From contig PUFA01000727.1 of the NCBI GenBank assembly GCA_003508835.1, forward strand, positions 37,149 to 101,148: DNA of 64,000 nt. Reading direction: 5' to 3'. This document shows positions 47,426 through 59,504 of the stretch, one piece after another (position 1 is the first letter of the stretch; each line of letters begins with the position of its first letter). The notes beneath the pieces were generated by a model. The model was not told where the DNA came from, searched no databases, and saw only the letters and a list, made by a program, of their open reading frames with translations. The stretch is from Eonycteris spelaea (taxonomy: Eukaryota; Chordata; Mammalia; Chiroptera; Pteropodidae). The position numbers and the translations under genes are program-made.

Positions 47426-47622
47426 TTTTCTCGATCTTGATACACACAGCTATACATGAGTCTTTCAAAATTCTCAAAAAAATTTTCTTAAGCTGCTCGT
47501 GGGCCATTGCAATTAGAATATTAATATCTGGACATGGGTCCTCAGGCACCCTGTAGTGACGTGCAATGGTTACAAGTTCTTGTTCTATCAGTTTCCCAAC
47601 AGTTATAGCCATCACTATGTCT
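47426..47622 (-). CDS. EF-hand protein gene, internal exon with frame break
   Basis: Acceptor CTTTTCTTTACAG and donor AAAA|GTATGC. The frame carried in from upstream reads DIVMAITVGKLIEQ, then ELVTIARHYRVPEDPCPD and AHEQLKK. It then loses sense after a run of seven T (plus-strand A run 47476-47482). The frame needed by the next exon reads ENFERLMYSCVYQDREK from the other side of that run. The exon is 197 nt, whereas the flanking phases require a multiple of three, so one base is missing or two are extra. This is either a real disabling mutation or a homopolymer error in the assembly. The segment looks helical and precedes the EF-hand pair. Confidence 0.85.
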
Positions 47623-48392
47623 CTGTAAAGAAAAGGGAAAAGTTCTCATGAAATTATATCTAAGAATATTTTACTTCTCTTTCTACTAAAAATACCCAAA
47701 ATCCCATTTTATTAAAAAAATCCAAAATTCTATTAGCATAGCAGATGAATAATTTTTAATTTCTCTACTTATGAGCAAAAGGAAGACACCAGTGCTAGAG
47801 TGTAAAACTATAAGTAATATAGCTTATAAATAAAATGGCATTTTGCCCAGAGTCAAACTTCTACCAGATAACAGCCTGCAACAAGGAAGTAAATTTTTTA
47901 AGTCCTTTAATGGTCAAAAAAAACCTATCACTAAATATATGATTTCATTCAATGCCTATTAATTTTATTTTACACAAAATAGTAACAAACTTAGGGTTCT
48001 GGTTTCCTAGGGTATAAAATTTATAAGTCAGTAAATTAGAAAGATATTTTGGAGATGGGAAAAGCAATTATGCACATTTCTGTAGTAAAAACTGACACAC
48101 CCTGCCAGAGAAAAATAAATAAAAAAGTGAAAAGAGCTGTGTAAGGGTACAGTTGTCTGAATCTTTAGAAGGCAAATGCCATTGAGATTATTTGGCAGAC
48201 ATAAAAAAATGACAACAATAACATATCAATGATAAGGATTCAAAGCCTAACAAATTGGCTGAATTGTTTTTTCTCTATATGAAAGCTATAAACCATGCAG
48301 CACACATTAGAAATTACTATATCAAAATAATTAAAGTGCAGTGTTAGAGCAGTTAAATGAATAAGCTTCCACCATCTAGAAAATTTGCTTAC

Positions 48393-48547
48393 TGGAAATA
48401 ATTCAGTTCCTGAAAATCATGAATAAATGAGGGAATACAAGACTCTATTTTCTCTTCTGCTATAGACTGGTCTTTCAGAATAATGGCTTTTAGTTCTTTT
48501 ATATATTTCTTATCATTACCACTATCATTTAATAATTCTAGGTTCTC
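48393..48547 (-). CDS. EF-hand protein gene, most upstream exon seen
   Basis: The donor is TTCCA|GTAAGC. The 51 codons include NDKKYIKELKAIILKDQSIA and IPSFIHDFQELNY, then two bases that join the next exon's A to make Gln. Phase is consistent. The assumed acceptor is TTGACTAG directly upstream (48548-48550), with only a weak pyrimidine tract. The frame also reads sensibly further upstream (HHRCELSNTLKEILD), but then meets the TAG as an in-frame stop, so the exon's true 5' border is uncertain. The charged, helix-prone sequence suggests a coiled-coil or helical spacer before the EF-hands. More upstream exons must lie beyond 48.6 kb, but none was recognised before 64 kb. Confidence 0.75.
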
Positions 48548-48929
48548 CTAGTCAAGAATTTCCTTAAGAGTGTTGGAAAGCTCACATCTATGATGTTGAC
48601 CTATACGAAGGAACTGCATTTCACCTACATCCACTTCTCAGGGTTTCTGGAGTTTTTGTTTTGTTTTGCTTTGATTTTCCTTTTTAAATGGGAAATGAAA
48701 GTCAAATTCAACCAGGAAGACCCCACAACTGCAGCAAGACAGTTTAGGTCAGACAACCAATCAGCCATATTGGGGAGGCTCATGGTGTAGAAAACACTAT
48801 AAAGTCACTTTGCATGTGAACTTTTCAGTCTACAATCTATTTGAGCTGTCCAAACATACAGATGAGTTCTCAAAACCACAAACTGGGAGGGCCACTTGAA
48901 TAAACTGAGTAATAATAAGAAACTTCACC

Positions 48930-49035
48930 ATTCGTTGAGTACTACTACCTGTGTGCCAGTCCTGTGCTGCCAGGTACTTTTGACATGGATCATCTTATTT
49001 AGCCTAGAAGGTAGGTGCTATTATCCCCATTCTAC
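48930..49035 (-). repeat. MIR, first half (split by L1)
   Basis: TGAGTACTACTACCTGTGTG, CCAGTCCTGTGCTGCCAGG and GTAGGTGCTATTATCCCC, reverse complement of MIR. It is interrupted at 49036. Confidence 0.85.
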
Positions 49036-50015
49036 TTATTTGTTTGTTTGTTTGTTTTATTAGTTCATGTTACTATTTATTTATTTATTATGGTGACATT
49101 GGTTAACAAAATCCAATAAGTTTCAGCTGTAAATTTTAACAGTAAGACATATATATGTTTATACTGTTTACACTGTATTCACCTCCCATAGTTAGATTTC
49201 TTTCCGTCACCACATATTTGTCCCCTTTACACCGTCTACTTCCCCTCCCCTCTTCTCCCTCCTCTCTGGTAACCACTAGTCTATTGTCCATGAGTTTCTG
49301 TTTGTTTGTCCTGTTCGTTTGTTGGTTTTAAGTTTATATCCCACATATAAGTGATATCATGTGGTTTTCAACTTTTTGTCTGGCTTATTTTGCTTAGCAT
49401 GATTATCTTGAGGTCCATCCATGTTGTCACAAATGTCAGTGTTTTATCTCTTCTTATGGCTGGGTAATATTCCATTGTATATATGTATCACAGCTTCTTT
49501 AGCCAATCATCTATCATAGGACACTTTGGTTGCTTCCATGCCCTGGCCACTGTGAATAATGCTGCTATGAACATTGGTGTGCAAATATCTTTATGGATAT
49601 GAGTTTTCAAGTCTTTGGGGTAAATACCCCGTAGAGGGATTGCTGGATCATATGGTAGATCAATTCTTAGTTTTTTCGAGGAACCTCTATACTGTTTTCA
49701 ATAGTGGCTATACCAATTTGCAGTCCCACCAGCAGTGGATGAGGGTTCCTTTTTCTCCACATCCTCTCCAACATTTGTTATTATTGTTGTGTTGATTATA
49801 GCTATTCTAACAGGTGTGAGATGGTATCTCATTGTGGTTTTGATTTGCATTTCCCTAACAGCTAGCGATGTTGAGCATCTTTTCATATATTTGTTGGTCA
49901 TTTGTATGTCCTCTAGGGAGAAGTGTCTGTTCAGGTCCTCTGAAAATTTTTTGATTGGATCATTTGTTTTGTTGTTATTGAGCTGTATGAGTTCTTTGTA
50001 TATTTTGAATATTGT
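49036..50015 (-). mobile_element. 5'-truncated L1 inserted in the MIR
   Basis: Minus-strand L1: the (AAAC)n-rich tail is at the left (49036-49060), then the 3' UTR, then ORF2 C-terminus. The minus frame 49698-50021 reads [33 protein letters not shown] and VGEDVEKKE. The truncated 5' end is at 50015. The target duplication is CCCCATTCTAC (49025-49035) and CCCCATTTTAC (50016-50026), one mismatch in 11. Confidence 0.92.
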
Positions 50016-50110
50016 CCCCATTTTACAGTTGAGAATACTGAGGCACAGAAATGTTAAGGCATATGCCCAATGTCATGAAAGCCTATGTTCCTGCATTCTA
50101 CACTGTCCCT
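50016..50110 (-). repeat. MIR, second half
   Basis: CCCCATTTTACAGTTGAGAA followed by TACTGAGGCACAGAAATG, GGCATATGCCCAATGTCATG: the MIR core resumes after the L1. Confidence 0.85.
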
Positions 50111-51185
50111 TTTCTGTTGGAACACAGAAGAGAGTGACTGGATGGAGTGGGGCTCAGTCAGGGAAAATTTCCTAAAGGTAGTAGGTTTGGAGCTGATTTT
50201 ATACAGACCTCTAATTCCCTTTACTGTCCATGACCTCTGATTTGTGGGCTATGACTAACCATCGTAAATAAGAGAGAATAATTTCAGAAACCCTGAGTCA
50301 TCAACCACCTATGAACACTGTCATGGAATAATCAGTCATGACACATGCATAAAGGGAACACTATACAAGCATGAAAAGTGTACAGTTGATCTGTATTTAT
50401 TAGTGCAAAAGATGTCCATGCTATGTTGATGGATGCAGTATGATTCCAGTACAACTAAAGATACCAGTATATGTATATTCATAGAAAAAAAGACTGGAAG
50501 GATACATGTCAAAATACCTATAGCTTTATCCCTGATTGTTGAGATTTCTATATGTATATAAAATATCTACTTAAAAAATGTAATAACCAAACATTACTTT
50601 CATCATCCGAGGGGAAAAAAAAAAACACTTAAAAGCTTTTTTCCTTTTGAGGGTGAGAAATGGTGTGAAGAAGAACAAGTGGCATAATTCTAAGGAACAG
50701 GGAAAAGAATGTGTGTGGCAATAACTAGAAACTTTCCATGCACCTTTAAACTTCTTTTAGTACTACCAGGTCATAAAAGTTTGTTTTCCTTTTCACTGGA
50801 TAAAATGAAATTATCCTGGCCTCACTGCAATTAAAATTTATATCTGCTAGGTTTCTCTATGCTTGGGTTTTAAATAGCTCAGGATTCTATGGCCTTATGT
50901 GAGAGTTTCAAACAAGCTGCCTCAGACTTAAAACTGTCCTCAGTCATGCAGGACATCAAGGGCCCTAGAGCGGCTGCCAGTATGGCCTCTGCACCCAAGC
51001 AAGGCAGGTCCTGGCACTGGGGATCACAACAGGAAATGTAAGCCTTTTATTGTTAATATTCAAGTGGCTGCCACTACTTTCCCCCTTGTTTGCCATGTGC
51101 CCCTTCTTTAGGACTCACTCCACCCTGTTGACTTTTAATGGACTTCACCATGAATTAGGAATCCTTTCAAAAGAAGCATACTCCA
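50111..51185. other. Unannotated DNA
   Basis: No gene or named repeat seen; an A-run lies at about 50616-50627. Confidence 0.5.
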
Positions 51186-51189
51186 TTAT

Positions 51190-51745
51190 TTTATTGTGGT
51201 AAAATACACATGGAATTTACCATTAGTGGCATTTAGTACATACACAACGTTGTGCAATCACTACCTCTATCTAATTCCACAACATTTCAGCACTCCAAAG
51301 CAGCAGCCACTCCATCTTACTCCTTCCCCCAGCCCTCTCCCCACCTGGCAACCAGTAATCTATTTTCTATCTCTGAATATTTGCCAATTCTAGATATTTC
51401 ATATAAATGGAATCATACAGTATGGTCTTTTGTGTCTGGCTTCTCTTGCTAAGCATAGTATTTTCATGTTCATCCATTTTGTAGCATGTATCAGTACCTG
51501 ATTCCTTTTTATAGCTGAATAATATTCCACGGTATGAATATACCACATTTTGCTTATCTATTCACACATCAATAGACATTTGGGTTGTTTCCATTTTGGC
51601 TATTGTGAATAGTGATGTTATGAACATTCAAGTACAAGTTTTTGTTTGAACATCTATTTTTAAATATTTGGGTATATATACCCAGGAATGGAATTGCTGA
51701 GCCATATAGTAATTCTATGTTTAATTCTATGTTGTTTTCTACATA
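51190..51745 (-). mobile_element. Older L1 3' end
   Basis: Plus strand shows the antisense L1 3' region: TTGTGGTAAAATACACATGG, TCATATAAATGGAATCATAC, GCTGAATAATATTCCACGG and TTTGGGTATATATACCCAGG. More diverged than the copy at 49 kb, so an older L1 subfamily. Truncated at about 51745. Confidence 0.85.
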
Positions 51746-52995
51746 TCCATTTTTGCTTAGCAGGAGCCACAAAAACAAAGCCAACTTCCATCAAACATGG
51801 CCCTTCCTCACCTAAACCTTCAGAGTGAATCTGAATTAAGGTCTCAGAGCAAAGCTGATCTCAGTACTTCCTGATGAATCATTCAGGAAATGCATTTTTA
51901 AAAGCTGCTGTAATTTTATTTATCTGGTGTTCTATGATTACTGTTGTTAATCTCAAAGATTCAAATGGCAAGTCACATTTGCCTTTACCCAACATTGCAC
52001 TATGTTCCTGGCACTAAAGTTTTATATAGATTATACAATATTATTTAGCTAATCTTGTAAGAGACACTGCCATGAATTCCCTGTTTTTTGTAATTAAAGT
52101 CATAATACTCCAAAATGCAATGCCAACTGCTCTAGGATACTGAGGTAACTGCAGAATTCTGAAATATGAAATGCACTAAACAGTTTCACAAAACGTAATT
52201 CCATTAAAGTCAACCAGTGAAGTAATGGTAAATCAAAACTTCATTTTAAAGTTCTGAATATTAAGGTACTTTCTTACATACAAACTGAAAAAAATTAGTT
52301 TCAATGTAAACAAGGACTCAAGAGTATGAGCCTTGGGATCTAAGGCTTAGAAGAAAATCTGCTTGAACCTAAATTAAACCAAGTCATAATTTTCATGACA
52401 ATTATACAGTGCCCTTTATCATTTCTTTCAATTTTATATTCATCAAATAAAATGTGTTTCACTTCCTCTAATCAGAAGTCAGGCACCCCTGTTCACATCC
52501 TATATACTCCCTCTCAGGCTTTCTCTTATGCTTGTTGGCCTAAGCTGCCCATACAGAGAAGAAAACCCTGCCTTACCATCACTTACATCCCAGCTTAGTG
52601 TGGTCTCAGACAGCAGACAGTGAGAGAGAGGCAGCTGGTGGAGGTGGTATTTGTGTCAGAGGAAGGAGAAATGGAAAAATACATCAAAGTGGGGCCAATA
52701 AAAATGTATGACCAAACAAATTTTGCTACCAGCCTAATCATAGTTCGAAACCACTTACAAAGCTCTTCAACCTCACTGGAGAAAAAGGCCGTTACATATG
52801 ACTACTTCAGCTGGGCACTGCCCACCTCCAGGGGGTACATTTTATATTTATGGTATAAATGGTGTCCCCTGGGGTTGTGCAACATGGTAACCTCGCCATA
52901 GAAGCCAAGGAACTCTAGAGAAAAGGGGAAAAAGAGGTAATTGCAGACTCTAAGAAAATCATCTACTCCAGTCTGGGTCACAAACTTGCTTGCAA
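51746..52995. other. Unannotated DNA
   Basis: No recognised repeat. The 93-codon frame at 52620-52901 has no motif, and the opposite strand is also open across part of it. Confidence 0.5.
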
Positions 52996-53002
52996 TTAGG
53001 AG

Positions 53003-53146
53003 GTGATGTGGTTTAGTGAGAAAGGTGTGATCTTTCAAATTACACAGTTCTAGATTTAATTCCAATCCCACTAATTCGCTAATGGGAATTCTGGTGAATT
53101 ACTTAACATCTCTGAGCCTGTGTTCCTCTTCTATGAAACTGTCCAA
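53003..53146 (+). repeat. MIR fragment
   Basis: GTGATGTGGTTTAGTGAGAA, GTTCTAGATTTAATTCCAAT, ATTACTTAACATCTCTGAGC and GTTCCTCTTCTATGAAACTG follow the MIR consensus order. Confidence 0.85.
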
Positions 53147-53179
53147 GACCATTTGCCTCAGAGAATTTTATTTTACCAA

Positions 53180-53760
53180 AGGAGCCAGGATGATCCTACA
53201 AAAATGTAAGTCAGGTGTCATGTTTCCATTCAAAACCCTATGAGGGCCTGCCATCTCTCTCAAAGTCTCATGAAAAGCCTCATGATAGCCCTCAGACCTC
53301 ATCCCCTCTCTATCCCTCTGCACCCACCATACCACACTCCTTGCTCTTCCTCAAATAAGCCAGGCATGTTCCAACTTCAGGGTATTTGCACTTGCTGTTC
53401 CCTCTATCTAGAATGCTCTTTCCCTTGGTCCTTCACCTCCTATACAGCATCTTCTCATTTGCTCAAGTGTCATAGTCTCTGTGAGGCCTTCTCCGACCAT
53501 CCCTTTGAAAAGTGTGATCCTTCAGAAGTCTGTCATTACCTAACCCCTCCTCTGCTTTCTTTTCCTCAGTAGCATTCATCATTCTCCAGCCTAGTATATA
53601 ATTTATATTCTTACTCTGTAATATTGTCTTTATCCCTGCACTGGAAGAGAAGTTCAATAAAGGTCAGGGCTATTGGTCTATTTTGTTCCCTGTTGAATCC
53701 CCAACCTTAAATGGTCTTTGGCACACAGTAAGCACTCTATAATAAATAGTTTGCTGAATA
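53180..53760 (+). repeat. L2 LINE 3' end, long copy
   Basis: CCATTCAAAACCCTATGAGG, GGGTATTTGCACTTGCTGTT, TAGAATGCTCTTTCCCTTGG, GTGAGGCCTTCTCCGACC and CACACAGTAAGCACTCTATAA form a nearly continuous L2 3' end. Confidence 0.9.
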
Positions 53761-55604
53761 AGAGGAAAATTAAGGTTAACTTAGCAAGGTATGAAAAGCA
53801 TATAGCATACTGCCTGGAACTATGAACACTCAATAAATGATAGCAATTTTAATTATTTTCATCATTCCATAGTAGAGATAGTTTCCAAGTTGTATTAAAC
53901 TGAAAGTTACTTCTCTTAAGCAAGTTAATTTTGAAAAAAATGTGAAATGTTTTTGATGAATGAAATTATGTAATTTATCTGCAGAATGTAAAAGGAAAAC
54001 AGTATACTTGTTTTAAATAGTAATATCCAGGATTAACTCTGAAGTTATAAAATAATAAACTCCAGGTGTGCCTTCTTTATATAATGGATATATTTGAGAA
54101 GCTGCACAAATGCTTAATTCTTAGAAATCAAATGAGATGCCCCCTTTCACTCTCTATTACATATAAAGATACCCTACCTTAATTTTGGTCATTTTTAATT
54201 GGCAATGGCACCTAATACCTTAGCTATAAATTCCTCTAATTTCTGTCAAGTTCTCAATGACAAGCAAGCACATCGAATCCTAAAATAAGTCCTTTGGAAA
54301 CTAAAGAATCTTGACAGTATAAATAATTACTGCCAAAGTCATCTGCTTTATAAATTGATTTTTTGATATATTTTCTCAAAGAGAAGTACATTTGCATTGA
54401 AAATCATTGACCCGGTTTTCTTATTCCAAATAAATGTACACAGCTTCTAGATTTCTCTCTGTTACTGCTCTAATCTTCATTTCACATCAAATGCTATGGT
54501 TTTTCCTGTTTTGACATGTAGTAGAATGTACTTTTTGATTTATTTTGATAATTTTGATTTATTTAGTTTGAAATCCAGCATGTCTTAGTGTACTTGACTT
54601 TGGGACTATTTAAGTGTAGCCAAACAAAATTAAATATTTTCAGGTAGTTAAGAGCAATTGCTGCATGTTATTAACAATATTCTTCATAGATGTACAATTT
54701 TAGAAACCCTTTAAAACACTCATCTATAATTCTTCTATGGTTTGGTACAATGTGCATTTAAACAAGCTAAGACAACAGTGTTTTTTTTTTAAATCATATC
54801 AAGAATTTGTGGTAACAACAAATGGAAGTCTGGATGATGGTGCTTAACCTGTAATGTGGGCAGAAAGGAATGAATATTCACTTTGTTTACAAGCAAAGTT
54901 ATTCAATTTCTATCACCTTTCTTTTCATTAACGCCCATCTGGTGTTCAGGGATTATTTGTCTCCAAGCAAACCTCACTAAGCCTTTCTGTTTTTAACTTT
55001 CTCACTGGTTGCCAGATGTTTAAGAGGCCATGCTGAGTCTTGTGACAAGAGAGGGTGGAAGTGTGCCTTGCATGGAGGGCAACTCCATATAAACCCACAG
55101 GTATTTGCTGATCATACAATGGGCTGAACACAAGATTAGGGCTGTGCCCTCCAAGAGCTTAAAATCAACTTATTAATTCAGGACTTACTTATATCAAAAT
55201 ATATCAAAAATATAATCAGATTTTTAATTTTTTTCTGAACACACACTTTAAAATATAAAATGTATTTGCTTTACTCCATTATAAAAGGAACATGTTTCTA
55301 ATGATAGAGAATTGAGATAATATATAAAAACCAAGGAAAAAGAAAAGAAAAGCCATACACACTCCCACCACCCAAATACAATCAAGTAAACATTCTGGTG
55401 CACTTCTTTGCAGTATTTTTTTTAATGCATGGGTATTTAATTGTGTTTTCTTTCTTAATAGCTGTAAATATATTTTATAGTTTGCTTTTTTCATTTAAGT
55501 AATATATTTTGTGCTATCACATATTCTTCTGAAACCAAAATGCTAAACTATACTTGTTATTGGATATTTCATAGGCTTTTCTAAACTTTTATATAAATAA
55601 TATC
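53761..55604. other. Unannotated AT-rich DNA
   Basis: No supported features. A T-run lies at 54780-54790. Frames at 54946-55131 and 55279-55494 have no motifs. Confidence 0.5.
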
Positions 55605-55630
55605 TCCCTTAAATTTTTATTTTTTAATTT

Positions 55631-55806
55631 GTTTTAGGCAAGGCAACCCTTGGTTGACCTCACAGATTGCAAGGACCTTGTCAGCTTACAATCCCTTATT
55701 TTTTTTTTATTTTTCACACCTACAGCACTTGTTTTACCTAGGTGGTCTCCCATCCAAGTACTAACCAGGCCTGACCCTGCTTAGCTTCTGAGATCAGATG
55801 GGATCG
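55631..55806 (-). mobile_element. 5S rRNA-derived SINE, long form, 5'-truncated
   Basis: Minus strand starts CGATCCCATCTGATCTCAG (5S nucleotide about 30) and runs through the A and C boxes to the 5S 3' end. It then has the same non-5S tail as the copy at 24.6 kb (GACAAGGTCCTTGCAATC, GGTCAACCAAGGGTTGCC). A long target duplication beginning TCCCTTAAATTTTTA flanks it (55605-55630 and from 55807). It fits megabat MEG-RL. Confidence 0.9.
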
Positions 55807-55834
55807 TCCCTTAAATTTTTAATTTTTAATTTTT

Positions 55835-58135
55835 CTCTTCATTTTCTGGAGTAATTTAATAAAATAATGTATTACTTTGAGGAATTTATTAAAATTGTAT
55901 TATATTTTTTCTTGAAGATTTAAAAACAATTATATTAACCCCATCTACAAAAAAAAAAACTTCTCAATTTATTTACCCTCAAAGTACTGAAGATTTAATC
56001 CATTATCTCCTTGCATTATCTGAGGCTATAGCTTTTTGATTTTTAGATCATTGGTTCTGCTGTTGGTGGTGGTGTTTCTAAGCTTTGTTTTGTGTATGTT
56101 TTGCTTTGATGCTTATAAAACTGTTTCCTTAACTATGACCTTTAAATTTTTACCAAGTGATCTCTTTTCACATATTTTGCTTGGAGCAGAGGGAATCCTC
56201 TCAATTTACAGACACATTTTCTTTAGCTTCAAAAAGGATTTTTCTGAAACAATTATCTTTGATTATTACTTTGGTTCCATTTGTCCAGTTCCCTCTTTAC
56301 CTCCATTTCTGCTGTCTTCTTTCTCATTGCTTTAATCCCTTTCTTCTTTTTCTTTGGGTATGTTTCTAAAGATAGTTCTCTGGTTTACTACCAAGTTGTC
56401 TGCAGTGTCCAGTATCCTATGAGTGCCTCCTGTTTAATTTTTAATCCACAAAATATGTGTTTTGTACATTTTAATACAACTCTTTCCCTATTTTGGTCTG
56501 TTTGCTTCTCAAAATGGCCTGCCCTTGCTGAGACCATCATACATCTGGCTGTGACCATAACAATACTAGTTTCTTAAAAAAATAAACAAAAAACAAATTT
56601 TCATATACTAAAATCACTTCTGGAATCTGCATGGATTCTACTACACTGCACAGTTTAGTTTTTCTCTGTACAACTTTATAAAGAGGTTTCTAGAGCAGTC
56701 TGGGCACTGGCATGTGGCTGTGCTTCACCAAATACCACAGGCTCTGTCACAGATGGATATATGTATATATGTGTGTTGGGGAGGTAGTTAAGAAGGAATC
56801 CAACTATGATGTCTATCCTCAATACATGAGCCAAGTCAATATGAAAAGACAGAGGGAAGGAAGTAGGGAGAGAGGAAGACAAGCTTTCGATTTGGACACT
56901 AAGAAGTCAAATTTTGGGTGGGGGTCTGATAGGGAAAGTAGAGGATAAATGGCAGAGTAAAAGCTGGGAGCTTTGTCCCAATATGCCAACTACCAACAGA
57001 GGGACTCCAAAAGAGGCTCTTTATGCATGCTGTCCCGAGTTGTGCAGTTCACAATTTGCACAACCCTTACAGTGGCCTTTCCCTAGGACCACTTAATCAC
57101 GTAGAGGCCACAGGGTAAGCCATTTGGCTTATGCTCAATTGACAGACTGACACTGGGGCAACTGGTCTCCTATGCCAGGAAATAAATTAGAAAAGGAAGA
57201 AATATAAGCCCTTCAATGAATACAGTGATTCACTTTCTTATCAGAATATGAAGCAGGAAAATTTCTTACATTTTATTATCGTGCTCTATTTTTGGATTTG
57301 TTTTGGTCTTCTATGAAGAATTGAGCTTGGGAGAGGGCAGCACTGGGATAAAGATTAAATCACTTATCTGCATCAGAGGTGGTAGATACAACCCAGGCAA
57401 CTGAATTTTGATAGTGCTAGAAGTTTTAAACTTTGCAATGTCAGAGAGAAATCATTTTCAGTCTGAGAACTTACTCCTGGCTCATTTTAAACACCCTGTA
57501 CTTATATTATATAGTGAATCCTAGTGTGTAACAACAGAACATCAGGCTTAAATATTGCAATTTCAAAAGCAATACATGAAATCCATATACTGATATCCTC
57601 ATTTATAAAGTATTAGTGGCTCTAAATAAAAAAATAAAGTAAATATGCTCATATAGTAAGAGTTTAACATTCCTGCTTACAAAAAATAAAGGGGAAATAA
57701 GCGAAAATAAAATAAAATAAAACAAAATAGGGAATCTGGTTGTCAGTAACAAACCTAACTTCCCTGACACTTCAGGGGTCATGTTCCCCACTCCAGGTGG
57801 GAGGGAACTGCTCTGGCAGGTGCTGGAGCACATACCTTCCCAAGCCACACAATGTTCATTTGCATGGTCCAGTTTGCCCGGTACTGCTGTGAAGCAATAA
57901 CTAGCTACAGCCACAAGCACTTCATGCCCAAGCATCCTGAAGGCAGAATTAAACCGTATGGTGGCAGCAAGTACAACTAGAGTTGGGGAGAGCTGAGAGG
58001 GGCTCTATGGGATCAGCGGGCAGTGAGCTTTTCCCAGTCATTTCCCATTTCCTCTGTGGGATATTGTATCACTACCCTCAATTCTTCACTCCTCACTGTA
58101 TCCAAACTCCTTCCCATGTGACTTTGTTGTTCCAC
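55835..58135. other. Unannotated DNA
   Basis: Overlapping frames at 56036-56577 are T-rich and Phe/Leu-rich without motifs. The 57770-57960 block is richer in G and C and could hide an old processed pseudogene, but I could not identify a parent. Confidence 0.4.
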
Positions 58136-58139
58136 TTTC

Positions 58140-58505
58140 TAAAAGGGCACAATTGCTTTCCTGTTCCTTGACAATGGTGTTAGCCACAGGACTTACTTTG
58201 GCCAATACAAATGATGTCAAAGTCAAGGTGTGTCAGTTCTGAGTCTAGGCCTCAAGAGATCTTCCATGTTTCTCATTCCCTGACTGCATTTCTGCCACCT
58301 CCATGAGAATGACATGCCCAGGTTATTCCTGGGGAAAAATGAGAGATGGGGAACAGAACTGCCCCAGCAGGGACTAGCTCAAATCAACTGAGCTCCCGAC
58401 AACCCACAGATGTATGAGCTAAATAAATGCCTTTTTTGCATGACACTGAAATTTTGAGGTGATTTATTATGCAGTGAAATTGTGGCAATAGATAATTGAT
58501 CCCTC
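58140..58505 (+). repeat. Probable ancient LTR (same class as 16810-17235)
   Basis: TTTGGCCAATACAAATGATG, GAGCTAAATAAATGCC and CACTGAAATTTTGAGGTGAT, then TTATGCAGTGAAATTGTGGC and GATAATTGATCC at the end, resembling the 3' part of an old mammalian LTR with an AATAAA signal at about 58420. Confidence 0.4.
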
Positions 58506-59340
58506 TCCCAGGTCCCATCTTCCATTCTCCCTCTTCTCCTCCATCTAGAGGTTGCCAAGAGGTTATCTTCATACTTCAGATTAAGCTCGACCTCAGGAAG
58601 TTGGGCATATGATGGAAGCCCTTACATAACTGCTTTGACTGAACAGTAGTTTGGTGGAATGCTATTGTTAAATTCTGAGGAATGCTATCAGAAACAACCA
58701 CCTGGAGCTCCTGCCCTGTCCTAGGGGTATGCTTTTAAGAACACCACACAGCCACCAGAGGGTCCTCTCTGTGAGTGGACAGTGGAGAATATCTTTCTTA
58801 GGCTTTGTATTAGGATTCCTTCTTCTAAGCAACTGGCTTATTGTTGCTTCATACTCATGGTCTCCTATTTTGTGTTGACCTATAGTAAGTTCAGAGCCTT
58901 TAGTAAATGCCCATGACATCAGAGTCTGTAAATACTGTCTATGTGTCAGCTTCACCCTGGATCTATGGTTCTTTCCTACTTTTATTATTTGTGTATCCAT
59001 GTTTTGTTATAGAATTGTTTGTATCTTAGTAACTCACCTTAAATCCATTTATAAAATAAGACAAAAAGATAAATAAGTTAAAAACTACATATAAAAATGA
59101 GAAGAAAAACTGAAGGGCTATACACCCTGGAAGTTTTTAATCCTACTCTAACTTTCCCCATTCCAGAAAAGAGCCTTTCAGAAATGGTAGAACCAAGTAA
59201 GAAGATTTCAATGTGAGCAAAGATCTCAAGGTTGGTAGAGATAGCTGCCGGGGAAGCCAGGGGCACATACATACTTTCTAAACTCAGAATATGTAAGTTC
59301 CACATGGCTAATGGTGAGAAGAAGTAAATGGAACTAATGT
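58506..59340. other. Unannotated DNA
   Basis: A minus-strand frame at 58668-59000 (110 codons) has no recognisable motif, start context or splice support. No repeat recognised. Confidence 0.4.
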
Positions 59341-59341
59341 C

Positions 59342-59480
59342 ACTGGGCATTTACTGGCTGTGTGTTCAACATATATGAACTCACTTAACCTCTCCAGTAG
59401 TGTCCTGAATTATTCTTATTTCACAGGTGAAGAACTTAAGGCATTAAAGAGGCAGAATGAGGAGTCAAACTTAGCTACTT
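59342..59480 (-). repeat. MIR fragment, left arm of an inverted pair
   Basis: ATATATGAACTCACTTAACC, TTCTTATTTCACAGGTGAAG and GGAGTCAAACTTAGCTACTT match the reverse complement of MIR. Confidence 0.7.
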
Positions 59481-59504
59481 TTACTCTAAATCTTAACTCA
59501 TTGT

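Noticed and set aside
47406..47615. Reading the whole exon as the single 69-codon frame ending LKDSCIAVCIKIEK
   Set aside because: The second half of that frame does not join the next exon in phase. The alternative frame after the T7 run does, and its peptide is more protein-like.
49735..50175. 146-codon plus frame, the longest in the window
   Set aside because: It is antisense to L1 ORF2 and continues through the L1/MIR junction. The hydrophobic peptide is a by-product.
52620..52901. 93-codon plus frame with an acidic N-terminus
   Set aside because: No known motif or flanking splice sites; the opposite strand is also open.
57770..57960. Block with both strands open (plus: ...RIKPYGGSKYN-stop) suggesting a processed pseudogene
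   Set aside because: I could not identify a parent protein, poly(A) tail or target duplication.
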